Assembly: GCA_009886095.1 (NCBI GenBank)
Contig: VFJL01000061.1
Span: 1 to 35,104, forward strand
Direction: 5' to 3'
DNA from: Nitrosomonadales bacterium
GTDB taxonomy: Bacteria > Pseudomonadota > Gammaproteobacteria > Burkholderiales > Nitrosomonadaceae
Length of the DNA: 35,104 nucleotides
Of the stretch, positions 16,476 to 26,055 are shown piece by piece; position 1 is the stretch's first letter; the number at the start of each line of letters is the position of its first letter. Position numbers and translations under genes: made by a program. The notes under the pieces are model-generated. The model was not told the DNA's origin. It was given only the letters and a program-made list of their open reading frames with translations, and made no database searches.

Positions 16476-17684
16476 ATGAGACTTTCCGGACGATTCAGTT
16501 TAAGTCTTGCGGCTGCAGTCATGATTCTTTCCGGCTGCAAAGAAGCGCCACCCCTGCCCAAGGTGGGCGAACTGCTGGTAAAAATAGGCCACGCCGCACC
16601 TCTTACCGGTATCCAGGCGCATATTGGCAAGGATAATGAGAACGGGGTCAGGCTGGCAATCGAAGAAGCAAATGCAGCGGGTATCGTTATCGGTGGGCAG
16701 AAGATCAGATTTCAGCTCTTGAGCGAGGATGACCAGGCCGACCCAAAAACCGGCACTATCGTCGCCCATAAGCTGACGGATGCAGAAATAAACGGCATGA
16801 TCGGTCACCTAAATTCCGGCACCACCATCCCGGCATCCCGGGTCTACCATGACGCCGGTATCCCGCAGATTTCACCTTCCGCGACTAATCCCAAGTATAC
16901 CCGGCAAGGCTTTAAATCGGCCTTTCGCACCATGGCCAATGATGAACAGCAGGGTAAGTTGCTGGGCGAATTTGCCACCGGACAACTGGCTGCGAAAAGA
17001 ATCGCCATCATTGACGACCGTACTGCTTATGGCCAAGGGCTCGCCGATGAGTTTGAAAAGTCGGCCAAGGCCAATGGTGCGATCATCGTGGCGCGCGAAT
17101 TTACTACCGATAAATCGACTGATTTTCGCGCCATTCTGACTGCTATCAAAGGTAAGCAACCCGATGTGCTGTTCTTCGGCGGAATGGATCCACAGGGTGG
17201 ACCGCTGATGCGGCAGATCAAATCACTCGGCATTACCGCCATATTTTTAGGTGGCGACGGAATCTATACGCCGGAATTTATTAAACTGGCAGGTGATGCG
17301 GCGGAAGGAGCCTATGGCTCACTGCCTGGCGTTCCGCTTGAAAAGATGCCCAGCGGTATCGCCTTTCGCGACAAATACAAAGCCAGGTACAACAGAGACA
17401 TTCAACTCTATGCGCCGTTCTGCTACGATGCGGTAAATATAATGATCGAGGCGATGAAGCGCGCCGATTCGGTGAAGCCGGAAAGATACCTGCCGGAACT
17501 GGCGAAAACAGATTACGACGGTGTTACCACCAGAATCATGTTCGATGAAAAGGGTGACTTGAAAGGCGGTGCGATTACGCTATATCAAGTGAGAAACGGT
17601 AAATGGGAAGTAGCCGAAACGCTGGCTGGTACACCGACCGAGTCTTCATCCACTACTACGCTGGCTGTGGATGATCGCGGATAA
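16476..17684 (+). CDS. livK: Branched-chain amino-acid-type ABC substrate-binding lipoprotein
   Basis: The periplasmic binding protein of a LIV-type ABC importer, 402 aa. It starts MRLSGRFSLSLAAAVMILSGC, a lipoprotein signal with LSGC lipobox and Cys21 as the lipidated residue. Most LivK proteins of gram-negative bacteria are soluble, so membrane anchoring is notable. Type I binding-protein motifs include GHAAPLTG near the mature start. The C-terminal tail is rich in Ser/Thr (PTESSSTTTLAVDDRG). ATG 16476 has AGAGG 5 nt upstream and matches the signal peptide; the frame extends to 16407 without support. It is followed by a strong hairpin and livH. The ligand could be amino acids or a related compound such as an amide. 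Confidence 0.88.
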   Translation: MRLSGRFSLSLAAAVMILSGCKEAPPLPKVGELLVKIGHAAPLTGIQAHIGKDNENGVRLAIEEANAAGIVIGGQKIRFQLLSEDDQADPKTGTIVAHKLTDAEINGMIGHLNSGTTIPASRVYHDAGIPQISPSATNPKYTRQGFKSAFRTMANDEQQGKLLGEFATGQLAAKRIAIIDDRTAYGQGLADEFEKSAKANGAIIVAREFTTDKSTDFRAILTAIKGKQPDVLFFGGMDPQGGPLMRQIKSLGITAIFLGGDGIYTPEFIKLAGDAAEGAYGSLPGVPLEKMPSGIAFRDKYKARYNRDIQLYAPFCYDAVNIMIEAMKRADSVKPERYLPELAKTDYDGVTTRIMFDEKGDLKGGAITLYQVRNGKWEVAETLAGTPTESSSTTTLAVDDRG

Positions 17685-17752
17685 AACCCTTCGAATATGA
17701 TATTCGGTTAGTGCGAGTGGAATCCGCCGCACCACTGCAACCCCTAAACATT

Positions 17753-17787
17753 CAGACTAATCCGTGACTCGACCACGGATTAGTCTG
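17753..17787. terminator. 14-bp perfect stem-loop between livK and livH
   Basis: CAGACTAATCCGTG (17753-17766) pairs perfectly with CACGGATTAGTCTG (17774-17787) over a 7-nt loop. There is no T-run, so it is probably not a full terminator. It could protect the livK 3' end from degradation or attenuate, keeping the binding protein in excess over the permeases. Confidence 0.7.
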
Positions 17788-17811
17788 GCATCTTTCTGAT
17801 AACGTCTGCCC

Positions 17812-18735
17812 TTGGATATTTTCCTCCAGCAACTCATTAATGGCCTGGTTCTGGGCAGCATCTATGCCTTGGTCGCCTTGGGCTATACCATGGTCTACGG
17901 CATACTCGGGCTGATCAATTTCGCCCATGGCGAAGTTGTGATGATAGGCGCGATGGTGGCACTGGCAGCAATTCACGCCTTGACTGGCACTGCTCTGCCG
18001 GGACCGATTATCGTGCTGATGGGTCTGCTGATCGCCATTCCAGCCTGCATGTTATTGGGCTACGGCATCGAGCGTGTTGCCTATCGTCCGTTGCGTCATG
18101 CGCCACGTCTCGCGCCACTGATTACTGCCATTGGCGTATCGATCATATTACAGAATATCGCCATGATCATCTGGGGGCGGCAATATATTTCCTTTCCGCC
18201 ACTACTGCCGACTGACGCCTATACCGTCGCTGGTGCGAGTATTACCCTGTTACAGATTTTCATTTTTCTGCTGGCAGTGGCAATCATGGCGGGGTTAATT
18301 TTTCTGGTCAAAAGAACTCGCTTGGGCCGCGCCATGCGTGCCACCGCGCAAAATCCTGAAGTCGCAGGGTTGATGGGAGTCAATGTCAATGCTGTTATTT
18401 CTACCACCTTCATTATCGGCTCAGCGCTGGCCGCAGTAGCTGGCCTGATGGTTGGCGCTTACTACGGCTTGGCGCATTATTACATGGGCTTCCTGCTAGG
18501 ATTAAAGGCTTTCTCTGCTGCGGTTCTTGGCGGTATCGGTAATATTGGCGGAGCGGTGCTGGGCGGGTTGTTGCTAGGTGTGATCGAGAGTCTGGGCGCG
18601 GGTTATATCGGACCACTTACCGGTGGTTTTCTCGGTAGCCATTATCAGGATGTATTCGCATTTTTCGTACTGATTCTGGTGCTGGTGTTCCGCCCATCCG
18701 GATTATTGGGGGAGCGGGTGGTCGACCGGGCGTAG
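17812..18735 (+). CDS. livH: Branched-chain amino-acid-type ABC permease LivH
   Basis: An inner-membrane permease of the LIV-type importer, 307 aa with about eight hydrophobic segments. The N-terminus MDIFLQQLINGLVLG followed by LVALGYTMVYGILGLINFAHGE is the family hallmark, and it fixes a TTG start at 17812 although no clear Shine-Dalgarno site is visible. The conserved AMRATAQNPEVAGLMGV coupling region lies near residue 175. It works with LivM as the channel pair. A 400-bp gap with a MITE-like insert separates it from livM, which is unusual because these genes normally adjoin. Confidence 0.95.
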   Translation: MDIFLQQLINGLVLGSIYALVALGYTMVYGILGLINFAHGEVVMIGAMVALAAIHALTGTALPGPIIVLMGLLIAIPACMLLGYGIERVAYRPLRHAPRLAPLITAIGVSIILQNIAMIIWGRQYISFPPLLPTDAYTVAGASITLLQIFIFLLAVAIMAGLIFLVKRTRLGRAMRATAQNPEVAGLMGVNVNAVISTTFIIGSALAAVAGLMVGAYYGLAHYYMGFLLGLKAFSAAVLGGIGNIGGAVLGGLLLGVIESLGAGYIGPLTGGFLGSHYQDVFAFFVLILVLVFRPSGLLGERVVDRA

Positions 18736-19135
18736 TCCCGTTTCGGGCTTGCTTCCGGTGAATATGATTTCAACCCAGATAATCCATTAGGACGTGAGAT
18801 GATGGTGAGGCAGGATGCGAGGCAGTTTTGCTGGTTGGGAGAAGTCCATAGCTAGCCTATGGACGCCGAGCAAGCAGCAGAAATGACCGCAAGCTGACCA
18901 CCAGCACTCGCGTAGGCTCAGAGAGCCGCCTAATGGATTATCTGGGTTTAACGAGCTTATTTGGTTATTTTTGGTTCATCTGTTAGGTGAGCCCGTTACG
19001 GGATGTTGTTGCATCCCTCACGCGTATGGCGGCGTTGCGTCTCCACGGAATGGAACGACCCCATTCCCTTGCCGTCGCGTCTTGCCCTGTACTGCGATAA
19101 CGCACACTATATTCTATCCAACTGCCGGATTCAGC
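18736..19135. other. livH-livM gap
   Basis: This 400-bp stretch is not coding. It contains the MITE-like element 18772-18948 and two further hairpins: GGGATG-TTGTTG-CATCCC (19000-19017) and GGAATGG-AACGACC-CCATTCC (19047-19067). A frame joined to livM is open through part of it but is not expected to be translated. Confidence 0.6.
18772..18948. mobile_element. MITE-like element with perfect 20-bp terminal inverted repeats
   Basis: AACCCAGATAATCCATTAGG (18772-18791) is the exact inverse complement of 18929-18948. Near the centre, GTCCATAG-CTAGC-CTATGGAC (18844-18864) forms a hairpin, and the arms between share partial complementarity, so the whole 177 bp can fold into a long imperfect stem. 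It has no coding capacity. No clear target duplication was seen. Confidence 0.75.
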
Positions 19136-20224
19136 ATGATGACTGCTTTACTAACCAACTGGCGCAATCTGAAACGTAACCCGTATGCCGTATGGCTAGG
19201 GTTTGCGCTGATCGGCACCGCACTGGTGCTGCTGCCTTTTGTTACCGATGCGGCGCTGGGCCGCTCCTGGGTGCGGATACTCGACCATACCTTGCTTTAT
19301 ATCATGTTGGCGCTGGGACTCAATATCGTGGTGGGTTTTGCCGGTCTGCTGGATTTGGGTTATGTTGCATTTTTCGCTGTCGGCGCTTATCTGTATGCAT
19401 TACTTGCCTCGCCACATTTCGGTCTGCATCTGCCGTTCTGGACGCTGCTGCCGCTTGGCGCATTGGTTGCCTGCATGTTCGGGGTATTGCTGGGCGCGCC
19501 GACGCTGCGTTTACGTGGTGACTATCTCGCCATTGTGACGCTGGGTTTCGGCGAAATCATTCGAATTTTTCTTAACAACCTGAATACGCCGATTAATATC
19601 ACCAACGGCCCGCAGGGGATAAACATGATTGATCCGATCATGTTGGGTGAATTTTCTCTCAGCCGGACTCACCAGGTTCTGGGCATCACTTTCTCTTCGG
19701 TTCACAACTACTATTATCTGTTTCTGTTATTGACGTTACTGGTTATTTTTATTTCCATCCGTCTGGAAAATTCGCGCATTGGCCGCGCCTGGGTGGCAGT
19801 GCGAGAGGATGAAGTGGCGGCGCAGGCGATGGGCATCAACACCCGCAACGTCAAGTTGCTGGCGTTCGCTATGGGTGCCAGCTTTGGCGGCGTTTCCGGC
19901 GGCCTGTTCGCGGGCTTCCAGGGGTTTGTCAGCCCGGAAAGTTTCCATCTAATGGAGTCGATCATGATTCTGTGTATGGTGGTGTTGGGCGGCATGGGCC
20001 ACATCCCCGGGGTGATACTCGGCGCGGTGCTACTGTCGATGCTGCCGGAAGCGCTGCGCTATATCGGGCCGCTGGAGGAAGCGCTGTTCGGACGCGTGAT
20101 TGTGGATCCTGCCGACCTGCGCATGCTGCTTTTCGGCCTGGCCATGGTGCTGGTGATGTTGCTGCGCCCGGCAGGACTATGGCCTTCACCGGTACGGCAG
20201 CGAGAATTTACCCGCCATGATTAA
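19136..20224 (+). CDS. livM: Branched-chain amino-acid-type ABC permease LivM
   Basis: The second inner-membrane permease of the importer, 362 aa. After a short N-terminal region it has about nine hydrophobic segments with the family motifs LGLNIVVGFAGLLDLGY (about 63-79) and LAIVTLGFGEIIRIFLNN. ATG 19136 is preferred, and an adjacent ATG at 19139 is also possible; the Shine-Dalgarno site is weak. The frame is open back to a TTG at 18971, but that part encodes Cys/Pro-rich residues that do not resemble LivM. A second small insert follows before livG. Confidence 0.93.
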   Translation: MMTALLTNWRNLKRNPYAVWLGFALIGTALVLLPFVTDAALGRSWVRILDHTLLYIMLALGLNIVVGFAGLLDLGYVAFFAVGAYLYALLASPHFGLHLPFWTLLPLGALVACMFGVLLGAPTLRLRGDYLAIVTLGFGEIIRIFLNNLNTPINITNGPQGINMIDPIMLGEFSLSRTHQVLGITFSSVHNYYYLFLLLTLLVIFISIRLENSRIGRAWVAVREDEVAAQAMGINTRNVKLLAFAMGASFGGVSGGLFAGFQGFVSPESFHLMESIMILCMVVLGGMGHIPGVILGAVLLSMLPEALRYIGPLEEALFGRVIVDPADLRMLLFGLAMVLVMLLRPAGLWPSPVRQREFTRHD

Positions 20225-20375
20225 TTCCAATTCCAGGTCGGAAGTGAAACGGATCAATGGCAAACGAATACCGCAGACAGTACGTCCTTTAAGAGGGCTT
20301 CCTTCGGGGCGCATAGCATGGCCAAGCGCGAGTGAGGATATTAACAAAGTGTCATTAATGAAATGGAATTGGAAT
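20224..20375. mobile_element. Second MITE-like insert, between livM and livG
   Basis: ATTCCAATTCCA (20224-20235) is the exact inverse complement of TGGAATTGGAAT (20364-20375), enclosing 152 non-coding bp that start at the livM stop codon. Its right end includes the AAGTGTCATTAATG motif also seen at 4716. The 12-bp repeats are short, so mobile-element status is inferred. Confidence 0.45.
20347..20370 (+). repeat. AAGTGTCATTAATG repeat, copy 3
   Basis: It matches copy 1 (4716) through AAGTGTCAYTAATGRAATGGAATT with two differences. Here it coincides with the right end of the small insert between livM and livG. Confidence 0.5.
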
Positions 20376-20412
20376 AACAAGTCGATTCATAGTCAGATTC
20401 TTTACCGCCATT

Positions 20413-21198
20413 ATGCCGCCATCTACTGAAGCCGACTTGCTGTTGCAGGCTACCGGTATCAGCAAGCATTTCGGTGGACTGGCAGCGTTGATGGACGTGT
20501 CTCTCACCATTCGCCGCAATGAGATCTATGGTTTGATCGGTCCTAACGGCGCAGGAAAAACCACGCTGTTTAATCTGCTCACCGGTCTCTATCGCGCTGA
20601 CAGCGGCATAATTTCTTTTGGAGGGATTAACCTCACCGGCAAGAAACCTCACGAGGTGGCGCAAGCGGGCATAGCCCGTACTTTCCAGAATATCCGCCTG
20701 TTCGCCAACATGACTGCACTGGAAAACGTGATGGTGGGGAGAAATCTGCGCACCCATGCCGGAGTGTTCGGCGCGATCCTGCGCGACAAGAAAACTCGCA
20801 ACGAGGAGGGTGCAATCAGGCAGCGTGCGAAGGAATTACTCGACTACACGTCTATTGGTCATCACGCACAGATGCTGGCGAAAAATCTGTCGTATGGTGA
20901 TCAGCGCCGCCTAGAAATTGCGCGCTCGCTCGCTACCGAACCGAAACTGCTGGCGCTGGACGAACCCGCTGCCGGCATGAATGCAACCGAAACTGCCGCG
21001 CTGAGACAACTGCTTGAAAGCATACGCCACGATGGCGTGACGATACTGTTGATCGAGCATGATGTGAAGCTGGTGATGGGGTTGTGTGACCGTGTGGCAG
21101 TGCTGGATTATGGCAAGAAAATCGCGGAGGGAATTCCTGCCGAAGTGCGGAGTAATCCCGCAGTGATCGAAGCCTATCTGGGCGGAGCCATGGCATGA
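20413..21198 (+). CDS. livG: ABC transporter ATPase LivG
   Basis: One of two cytoplasmic ATPases powering the LIV-type importer, 261 aa. Walker A is GPNGAGKT (residues 43-50), the signature is LSYGDQRRLEIARSL, Walker B is LLALDEPAAGMN, and the switch His follows in LIEHDVKLV. LSYG rather than LSGG is common in LivG. The start is the ATG at 20413, which aligns with the family. Its stop overlaps the livF start by 4 bp (ATGA), so the two are translationally coupled. Confidence 0.97.
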   Translation: MPPSTEADLLLQATGISKHFGGLAALMDVSLTIRRNEIYGLIGPNGAGKTTLFNLLTGLYRADSGIISFGGINLTGKKPHEVAQAGIARTFQNIRLFANMTALENVMVGRNLRTHAGVFGAILRDKKTRNEEGAIRQRAKELLDYTSIGHHAQMLAKNLSYGDQRRLEIARSLATEPKLLALDEPAAGMNATETAALRQLLESIRHDGVTILLIEHDVKLVMGLCDRVAVLDYGKKIAEGIPAEVRSNPAVIEAYLGGAMA

Positions 21199-21905
21199 AC
21201 CTGCTGGAAGCACGTGGCCTGAAGGTCTCCTACGGCGGTATCAATGCTGTCAAAGGCATCGATCTGGAGATCCATGAAGGTGAATTAGTGGCGCTGATCG
21301 GCGCCAATGGCGCGGGAAAATCTACCACGCTGCGCGCGCTGGTCGGACTGGAACCTCCAGCGGGCGGTGCGATTCATTATCAGGGACATTCCATCATCCG
21401 TCAGCCTACGCATCAATTAATCAGAAAAGGGCTGGTGCTGGTGCCGGAAGGACGCGGAATTTTTGGGCGCTTGACAGTAGAGGAAAATCTCCACATGGGT
21501 GCTTATTGCCGCTCCAATGCAAAGGAGATTAAGGCGGATGTACAACGGGTTTATGCCCGCTTCTCACTTCTGCAGGAACGTTGTCGTCAGGCAGCTGGAA
21601 CTCTGTCAGGAGGCGAACAGCAGATGCTTGCCATAGGCCGTGCGCTAATGTCGCGTCCGCGACTGTTGTTGCTGGATGAACCCAGCATGGGGCTGGCACC
21701 ATTGATGGTGCAAAAGATTTTTGAGACTATCCGTGCTATCTCGGCAGAGGGCGTTGCCATTCTACTAGTGGAACAAAATGCCAAGCTCGCACTGGAAACC
21801 AGCCACCGTGGTTATGTGCTGGAAAGCGGCCTGATCACCTTGCACGATGAGGCGAGAGCGTTGTTAAACAACCAGAAAGTGCGGCACGCTTATTTGGGAG
21901 AGTAG
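21195..21905 (+). CDS. livF: ABC transporter ATPase LivF
   Basis: The second ATPase of the importer, 236 aa. It has Walker A GANGAGKS (36-43), signature LSGGEQQMLAIGRAL, Walker B LLLLDEPSMGL and switch region LLVEQNAKLAL, all intact. It is coupled to livG by a 4-bp overlap. It is the last gene of the operon. The stop lies only 9 bp from the stop of hemF on the opposite strand, leaving no room for a terminator between the two. Confidence 0.97.
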   Translation: MNLLEARGLKVSYGGINAVKGIDLEIHEGELVALIGANGAGKSTTLRALVGLEPPAGGAIHYQGHSIIRQPTHQLIRKGLVLVPEGRGIFGRLTVEENLHMGAYCRSNAKEIKADVQRVYARFSLLQERCRQAAGTLSGGEQQMLAIGRALMSRPRLLLLDEPSMGLAPLMVQKIFETIRAISAEGVAILLVEQNAKLALETSHRGYVLESGLITLHDEARALLNNQKVRHAYLGE

Positions 21906-21914
21906 TTTCTCACC

Positions 21915-22811
21915 CTATACCCAATCCTTGCCAATCAGAAAATCAGTATAAAGCTTTTCTTCCGTGCTGCCAGCTTCTGGTTTCCAGTCGTAACGCCATT
22001 TTACAACGGGTGGTAGCGACATCAGAATGGATTCGGTGCGTCCACCCGACTGTAGGCCGAACAGAGTTCCACGATCCCATACTAGATTGAATTCTACGTA
22101 ACGCCCGCGACGGTATGCCTGGAAGTCACGTTCACGCTCACCATAAGGCATATCCAGGCGTCGCTGCAGAATCGGTACGTAGGCAGATAAGAAATGATCA
22201 CCGACACTTTTGATCAGGTTGAAACAGGTATCGAAATCCGGCTGATTGAGGTCATCAAAGAAAATGCCACCAATACCGCGCGGCTCTTTGCGGTGTTTCA
22301 AGTAGAAATATTCGTCGCACCATTTCTTGAAGCGCGGATGATACTCGCCGCCAAACGGTTGCAGTGCGTCTTTGCAGGTCTGGTGAAAATGCACAGCGTC
22401 TTCTTCAAAACCATAATAAGGGGTCAAATCCATACCGCCACCAAACCACCATACCGGCTCGGCACCTTCCTTGTGCGCTTCCAGAAAACGCACATTCAAA
22501 TGCACCGTCGGCGCATACGGGTTGCGCGGATGCAGTACCAGCGATACGCCCATGGCTTCGAATGAGCGGCCAGATAGTTCAGGCCGCGCAGCAGTGGCAG
22601 ATGCAGGCAATCCGCCACCGAATACATGGGAATAGTTGACACCGCCACGCTCGAACACATTGCCTTGCTCTATCACGCAGCTTAAACCACCGCCGCCTTC
22701 AGGACGTTCCCATTGATCGCGGTGAAAGGTTTTGCCATCGACCTGCTCCAGGCCCGCAACGATACGTTCCTGTAACCCAATTAGAAATTCTTTGACTTGT
22801 GCAGTGCTCAT
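21915..22811 (-). CDS. hemF: Oxygen-dependent coproporphyrinogen III oxidase
   Basis: HemF oxidatively decarboxylates coproporphyrinogen III to protoporphyrinogen IX using O2 in haem synthesis. The 298-aa protein is of standard length and has [12 protein letters not shown], the [10 protein letters not shown] segment and [15 protein letters not shown]-type C-terminal motifs. The frame is open to 22943, but ATG 22811 is preferred: GGGGGGA lies 6-7 nt upstream and the N-terminus [10 protein letters not shown] fits the family. It lies 52 bp after purD on the same strand. Having the O2-dependent enzyme indicates that this organism can make haem aerobically. Confidence 0.97.
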   Translation of the reverse strand: MSTAQVKEFLIGLQERIVAGLEQVDGKTFHRDQWERPEGGGGLSCVIEQGNVFERGGVNYSHVFGGGLPASATAARPELSGRSFEAMGVSLVLHPRNPYAPTVHLNVRFLEAHKEGAEPVWWFGGGMDLTPYYGFEEDAVHFHQTCKDALQPFGGEYHPRFKKWCDEYFYLKHRKEPRGIGGIFFDDLNQPDFDTCFNLIKSVGDHFLSAYVPILQRRLDMPYGERERDFQAYRRGRYVEFNLVWDRGTLFGLQSGGRTESILMSLPPVVKWRYDWKPEAGSTEEKLYTDFLIGKDWV

Positions 22812-22863
22812 TGATCCCCCCAATTCCGATCCAGTATCTCGACAAGTGCCATGCATAAGTCCA

Positions 22864-24168
22864 CTATTTACGGTGTTGGTTAATAGCCAGATACCCGATA
22901 TCGGAGCGCATCTGGCAGCCGTCGAAGCGAATCTCCCCGGCAATTTCGTAAGCGCGGCGTTGGGCTATTTTAACGCTATCCCCCAGTGCGGTAACGCATA
23001 ATACTCGCCCGCCTGCTGTCACGATTTCCTTGCCGTCCTTGCCACCTGACATGGTGCCCGCGTGGAATACGTGAGAATCCTGCTGTGCTGCCGGCGTGGG
23101 TGTAAATCCTGGCAAGCCATGAATTACATCTCCGTTGCGCGGCATATCAGGATAGCCATGTGCCGCCATCACCACACCCAGTGCGGTGCGCCGGTCCCAC
23201 GCGGCTTCAATCTGATCGAGTGTTCCATTCACTGCGTGCTCCACCAGCGTTAGCAGATTACTTTTCAGGCGCAACATAATGGGCTGGGTTTCAGGGTCAC
23301 CCATGCGGCAATTAAATTCCAGCACCTTGATATCATTATCCGGGGCAATCATCAGTCCGGCATAAAGAAAGCCGGTGTAACACTCACCCTCCTGCTCCAT
23401 GCCGCGCATTACCGGCTGGATCACCTCGCGCATTATCCTGGCGCGTAGCTCAGGGGTGATTAGCGGTGCGGGAGAATACGCACCCATGCCGCCAGTGTTG
23501 GGACCCTGGTCACCATCCTTCAGACGCTTGTGATCCTGGCTGGTGGCGAGCGGCAATACATGACGGCCATCGGCCATGACGATGAAGCTGGCTTCCTCTC
23601 CCTCCAGGAATTCCTCGATCACGACTCGCGTCCCGGCAGCACCCATGCTGTTAGCGATCAACATTGCATCCACTGCGGCATGTGCCTCTGCCAGTGTCAT
23701 TGCGACCACCACACCCTTGCCCGCAGCAAGGCCATCAGCCTTGATGACGATGGGTGCACCTTGCTGGTTCAGATACTGATGGGCTTTAGCAGGATCGCTG
23801 AAAGTGGCATAGGCAGCGGTAGGGATGCCGTGACGCTGCATGAAAGCTTTAGAAAAATCCTTGGATGATTCCAGTTGTGCAGCTTTTTTGGTGGGGCCGA
23901 AAATTTTCAGGCCAGCAGCGCGGAAGGTATCCACAATACCTGCTGCCAGCGGTGCTTCGGGGCCGACCAGCGTGAAAGCAATACGCTCCTTCCTGGCGAA
24001 GGCCACCAGATCTGGAATAGCAGTGATGGGGATATTTTCCAGACCATCCTCCTGCGCCGTGCCAGCGTTGCCGGGAGCAACGAATACTTTGGAGGCACGC
24101 GGTGACTGAATCAGTTTCCACGCCAGAGCGTGTTCCCTGCCACCACCGCCAATCACGAGGAGTTTCAT
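22864..24168 (-). CDS. purD: Phosphoribosylamine-glycine ligase (GARS)
   Basis: PurD joins phosphoribosylamine and glycine with ATP to make GAR, an early step of purine synthesis. The 434-aa protein has the N-terminal [13 protein letters not shown] (residues 7-19), the ATP-grasp region ([16 protein letters not shown]) and the signature RMGDPETQP, where most relatives have RFGDPETQ. The start ATG 24168 has GGGATGG upstream. It follows purH with a 20-bp gap, so they are co-transcribed. Confidence 0.98.
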   Translation of the reverse strand: MKLLVIGGGGREHALAWKLIQSPRASKVFVAPGNAGTAQEDGLENIPITAIPDLVAFARKERIAFTLVGPEAPLAAGIVDTFRAAGLKIFGPTKKAAQLESSKDFSKAFMQRHGIPTAAYATFSDPAKAHQYLNQQGAPIVIKADGLAAGKGVVVAMTLAEAHAAVDAMLIANSMGAAGTRVVIEEFLEGEEASFIVMADGRHVLPLATSQDHKRLKDGDQGPNTGGMGAYSPAPLITPELRARIMREVIQPVMRGMEQEGECYTGFLYAGLMIAPDNDIKVLEFNCRMGDPETQPIMLRLKSNLLTLVEHAVNGTLDQIEAAWDRRTALGVVMAAHGYPDMPRNGDVIHGLPGFTPTPAAQQDSHVFHAGTMSGGKDGKEIVTAGGRVLCVTALGDSVKIAQRRAYEIAGEIRFDGCQMRSDIGYLAINQHRK

Positions 24169-24188
24169 TTACAGCCATCCCTTAACAT

Positions 24189-25748
24189 TCAGTGCCTGAA
24201 ATGCCGCGCACCGGTAAACACCATCGCCACACCCTGTTCATCTGCGGCAGCAATAACTTCTGCGTCGCGCATACTGCCACCAGGCTGAATAACTGCCTTG
24301 GCACCCGCCTGAATCACTACATCCAGTCCGTCGCGAAACGGGAAAAATGCATCCGAGGCAACTACCGAATCGGCCAGACTAAGTCCCGCGTTCTGTGCCT
24401 TGATCGATGCAATGCGAGCACTATCCACCCGGCTCATTTGTCCCGCACCCACGCCCAGCGTCTGACCGTTGGCGCAAAATACGATGGCGTTGGATTTGAC
24501 GAATTTCGCCACGCGCCATGCAAACAGCAAATCCTGCAATTGTTGCGGCGTGGGTTGCGCCTTGGTCACCACTTTTAACTGGGCGATCATGACGTTGAGA
24601 TTATCTGGAGTCTGTACCAGCAATCCACCCCCTACGCGCTTAAAGTCCAGAGCATTGCTACCTGCCTGTAACGACAGGGTGAGCACCCGCACGTTGGTTT
24701 TCTGGCTGAGAATTTGTTTTGCTTCATCAGTTACTTCCGGCGCAATCACCACCTCGACAAATTGCTTGATCATTGCTTCGGCTGTAACACCGTCCAGTGT
24801 CCGATTGAAAGCGATAATGCCGCCAAAAGCGGAAGTTGGGTCAGTGGCAAACGCCAGTTGGTAGGCAGCAAGCGGCGTAGCGGCGACAGCCACGCCACAT
24901 GGATTGGCATGCTTGAGGATGACACAGGCGGGCACATCAAATGTTTTGACGCATTCCCACGCTGCATCGGCATCGGCGATATTGTTATATGACAATTCCT
25001 TGCCCTGCAATTGGGTGTAGCTGGCAAGACTGCCCGGAGCAGGTGCCAGGTCGCGATAAAATGCGGCTTGCTGATGGGGATTTTCGCCATAACGTAAATC
25101 CTGGGCAATGCTGAAATTGAGATTGAGCCGTTCAGGGAAAGCCTTGTGCTGGCCGCTGGAGTCGATTGCGGTAAGATAGTTGCTAATGGCGCTATCATAA
25201 ACGGCAGTATGCGAAAATGCCTTTTGTGCAAGCTGGAAACGAAACTCCTGCCCAACCGTACCACCGGTTGACTCCATTTCCGCCAGCAGCGCGGCATAAT
25301 CTTCCGCATCGGTCACTACCGCCACATGCCGGTAATTCTTTGCCGCAGCGCGCACCATGGTTGGGCCACCGATATCAATGTTTTCTATAGCGTCTTCCAG
25401 GCTGCAACCAGACTTGGCTACTGTTTGGCTGAATGGATAAAGATTTACTACTACCAGCTCGATAGTTGGGATCGCCGCCTGTTCCATTGCCGCCATATGT
25501 TCAGGTAAATCTCTCCGCGCCAGAATGCCGGCGTGAATTTTCGGATGCAGGGTTTTGACGCGCCCGTCAAGCATCTCAGGAAATCCGGTGTAATCGCCGA
25601 CTTCGGTGACGGCCACACCAGCTTCTTTCAGCAGCTTGGCTGTGCCGCCAGTGGAAAGAATGGTCACGCCAAACTGACGTAACCTCTGCGCAAATTCGAC
25701 AATGCCGGTTTTGTCGGAAACGCTGATCAGGGCTTGTTTAATGGTCAT
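24189..25748 (-). CDS. purH: Bifunctional AICAR transformylase / IMP cyclohydrolase
   Basis: PurH performs the last two steps to IMP: formylation of AICAR with 10-formyl-THF, then ring closure. The 519-aa protein has the cyclohydrolase part with SVSDKTG (9-15) and [10 protein letters not shown] (65-74). The transformylase part has LRYGENPHQ (218-226) and the catalytic KHANPCG (279-285). The start is ATG 25748. It lies 70 bp after fis and 20 bp before purD on the same strand. Confidence 0.99.
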   Translation of the reverse strand: MTIKQALISVSDKTGIVEFAQRLRQFGVTILSTGGTAKLLKEAGVAVTEVGDYTGFPEMLDGRVKTLHPKIHAGILARRDLPEHMAAMEQAAIPTIELVVVNLYPFSQTVAKSGCSLEDAIENIDIGGPTMVRAAAKNYRHVAVVTDAEDYAALLAEMESTGGTVGQEFRFQLAQKAFSHTAVYDSAISNYLTAIDSSGQHKAFPERLNLNFSIAQDLRYGENPHQQAAFYRDLAPAPGSLASYTQLQGKELSYNNIADADAAWECVKTFDVPACVILKHANPCGVAVAATPLAAYQLAFATDPTSAFGGIIAFNRTLDGVTAEAMIKQFVEVVIAPEVTDEAKQILSQKTNVRVLTLSLQAGSNALDFKRVGGGLLVQTPDNLNVMIAQLKVVTKAQPTPQQLQDLLFAWRVAKFVKSNAIVFCANGQTLGVGAGQMSRVDSARIASIKAQNAGLSLADSVVASDAFFPFRDGLDVVIQAGAKAVIQPGGSMRDAEVIAAADEQGVAMVFTGARHFRH

Positions 25749-25818
25749 CTATTGGAGTGTGGCTGAGAGTTGGTGGCCGTAATCCGTTACTACACTATCC
25801 AGCCACGCGCGTTACTTG

Positions 25819-26055
25819 CTATTTAATCTGGTACTGCTTCATTTTGCTGCGCAGAGTGTTACGGTTTATGCCAAGTAATTCAGCGGCACGGGTCTGATTA
25901 TCCTCGGCGTATTTCAGCACCAGTTCAATCAGCGGTTTTTCCACACTGCGCATCACCATGTCATGAATGGGATGAGGTTTCTCACCGTCCAGATCTTTGA
26001 GATAGTTTTCTACAGCCTTGCGTACGCAGCAGGCAATTTCATTTTCTTTGATCAC
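25819..26055 (-). CDS. fis: Fis-family DNA-binding protein
   Basis: A small nucleoid-associated regulator, 78 aa, with the C-terminal helix-turn-helix (AAELLGINRNTLRSKMKQY). Beta-proteobacterial Fis proteins have this length. The start is a GTG at 26055 that overlaps the dusB stop (GTGA, 26052-26055), with GAGGAG about 8 nt upstream. An earlier GTG at 26073 is in frame but lies inside dusB. The dusB-fis coupling is conserved among proteobacteria. Confidence 0.93.
   Translation of the reverse strand: MIKENEIACCVRKAVENYLKDLDGEKPHPIHDMVMRSVEKPLIELVLKYAEDNQTRAAELLGINRNTLRSKMKQYQIK

Noticed and set aside
18971-19135. N-terminal extension of livM from a TTG
   Set aside because: Encodes Cys/Pro-rich residues unlike LivM and includes hairpin sequence; the ATG at 19136 fits the family.
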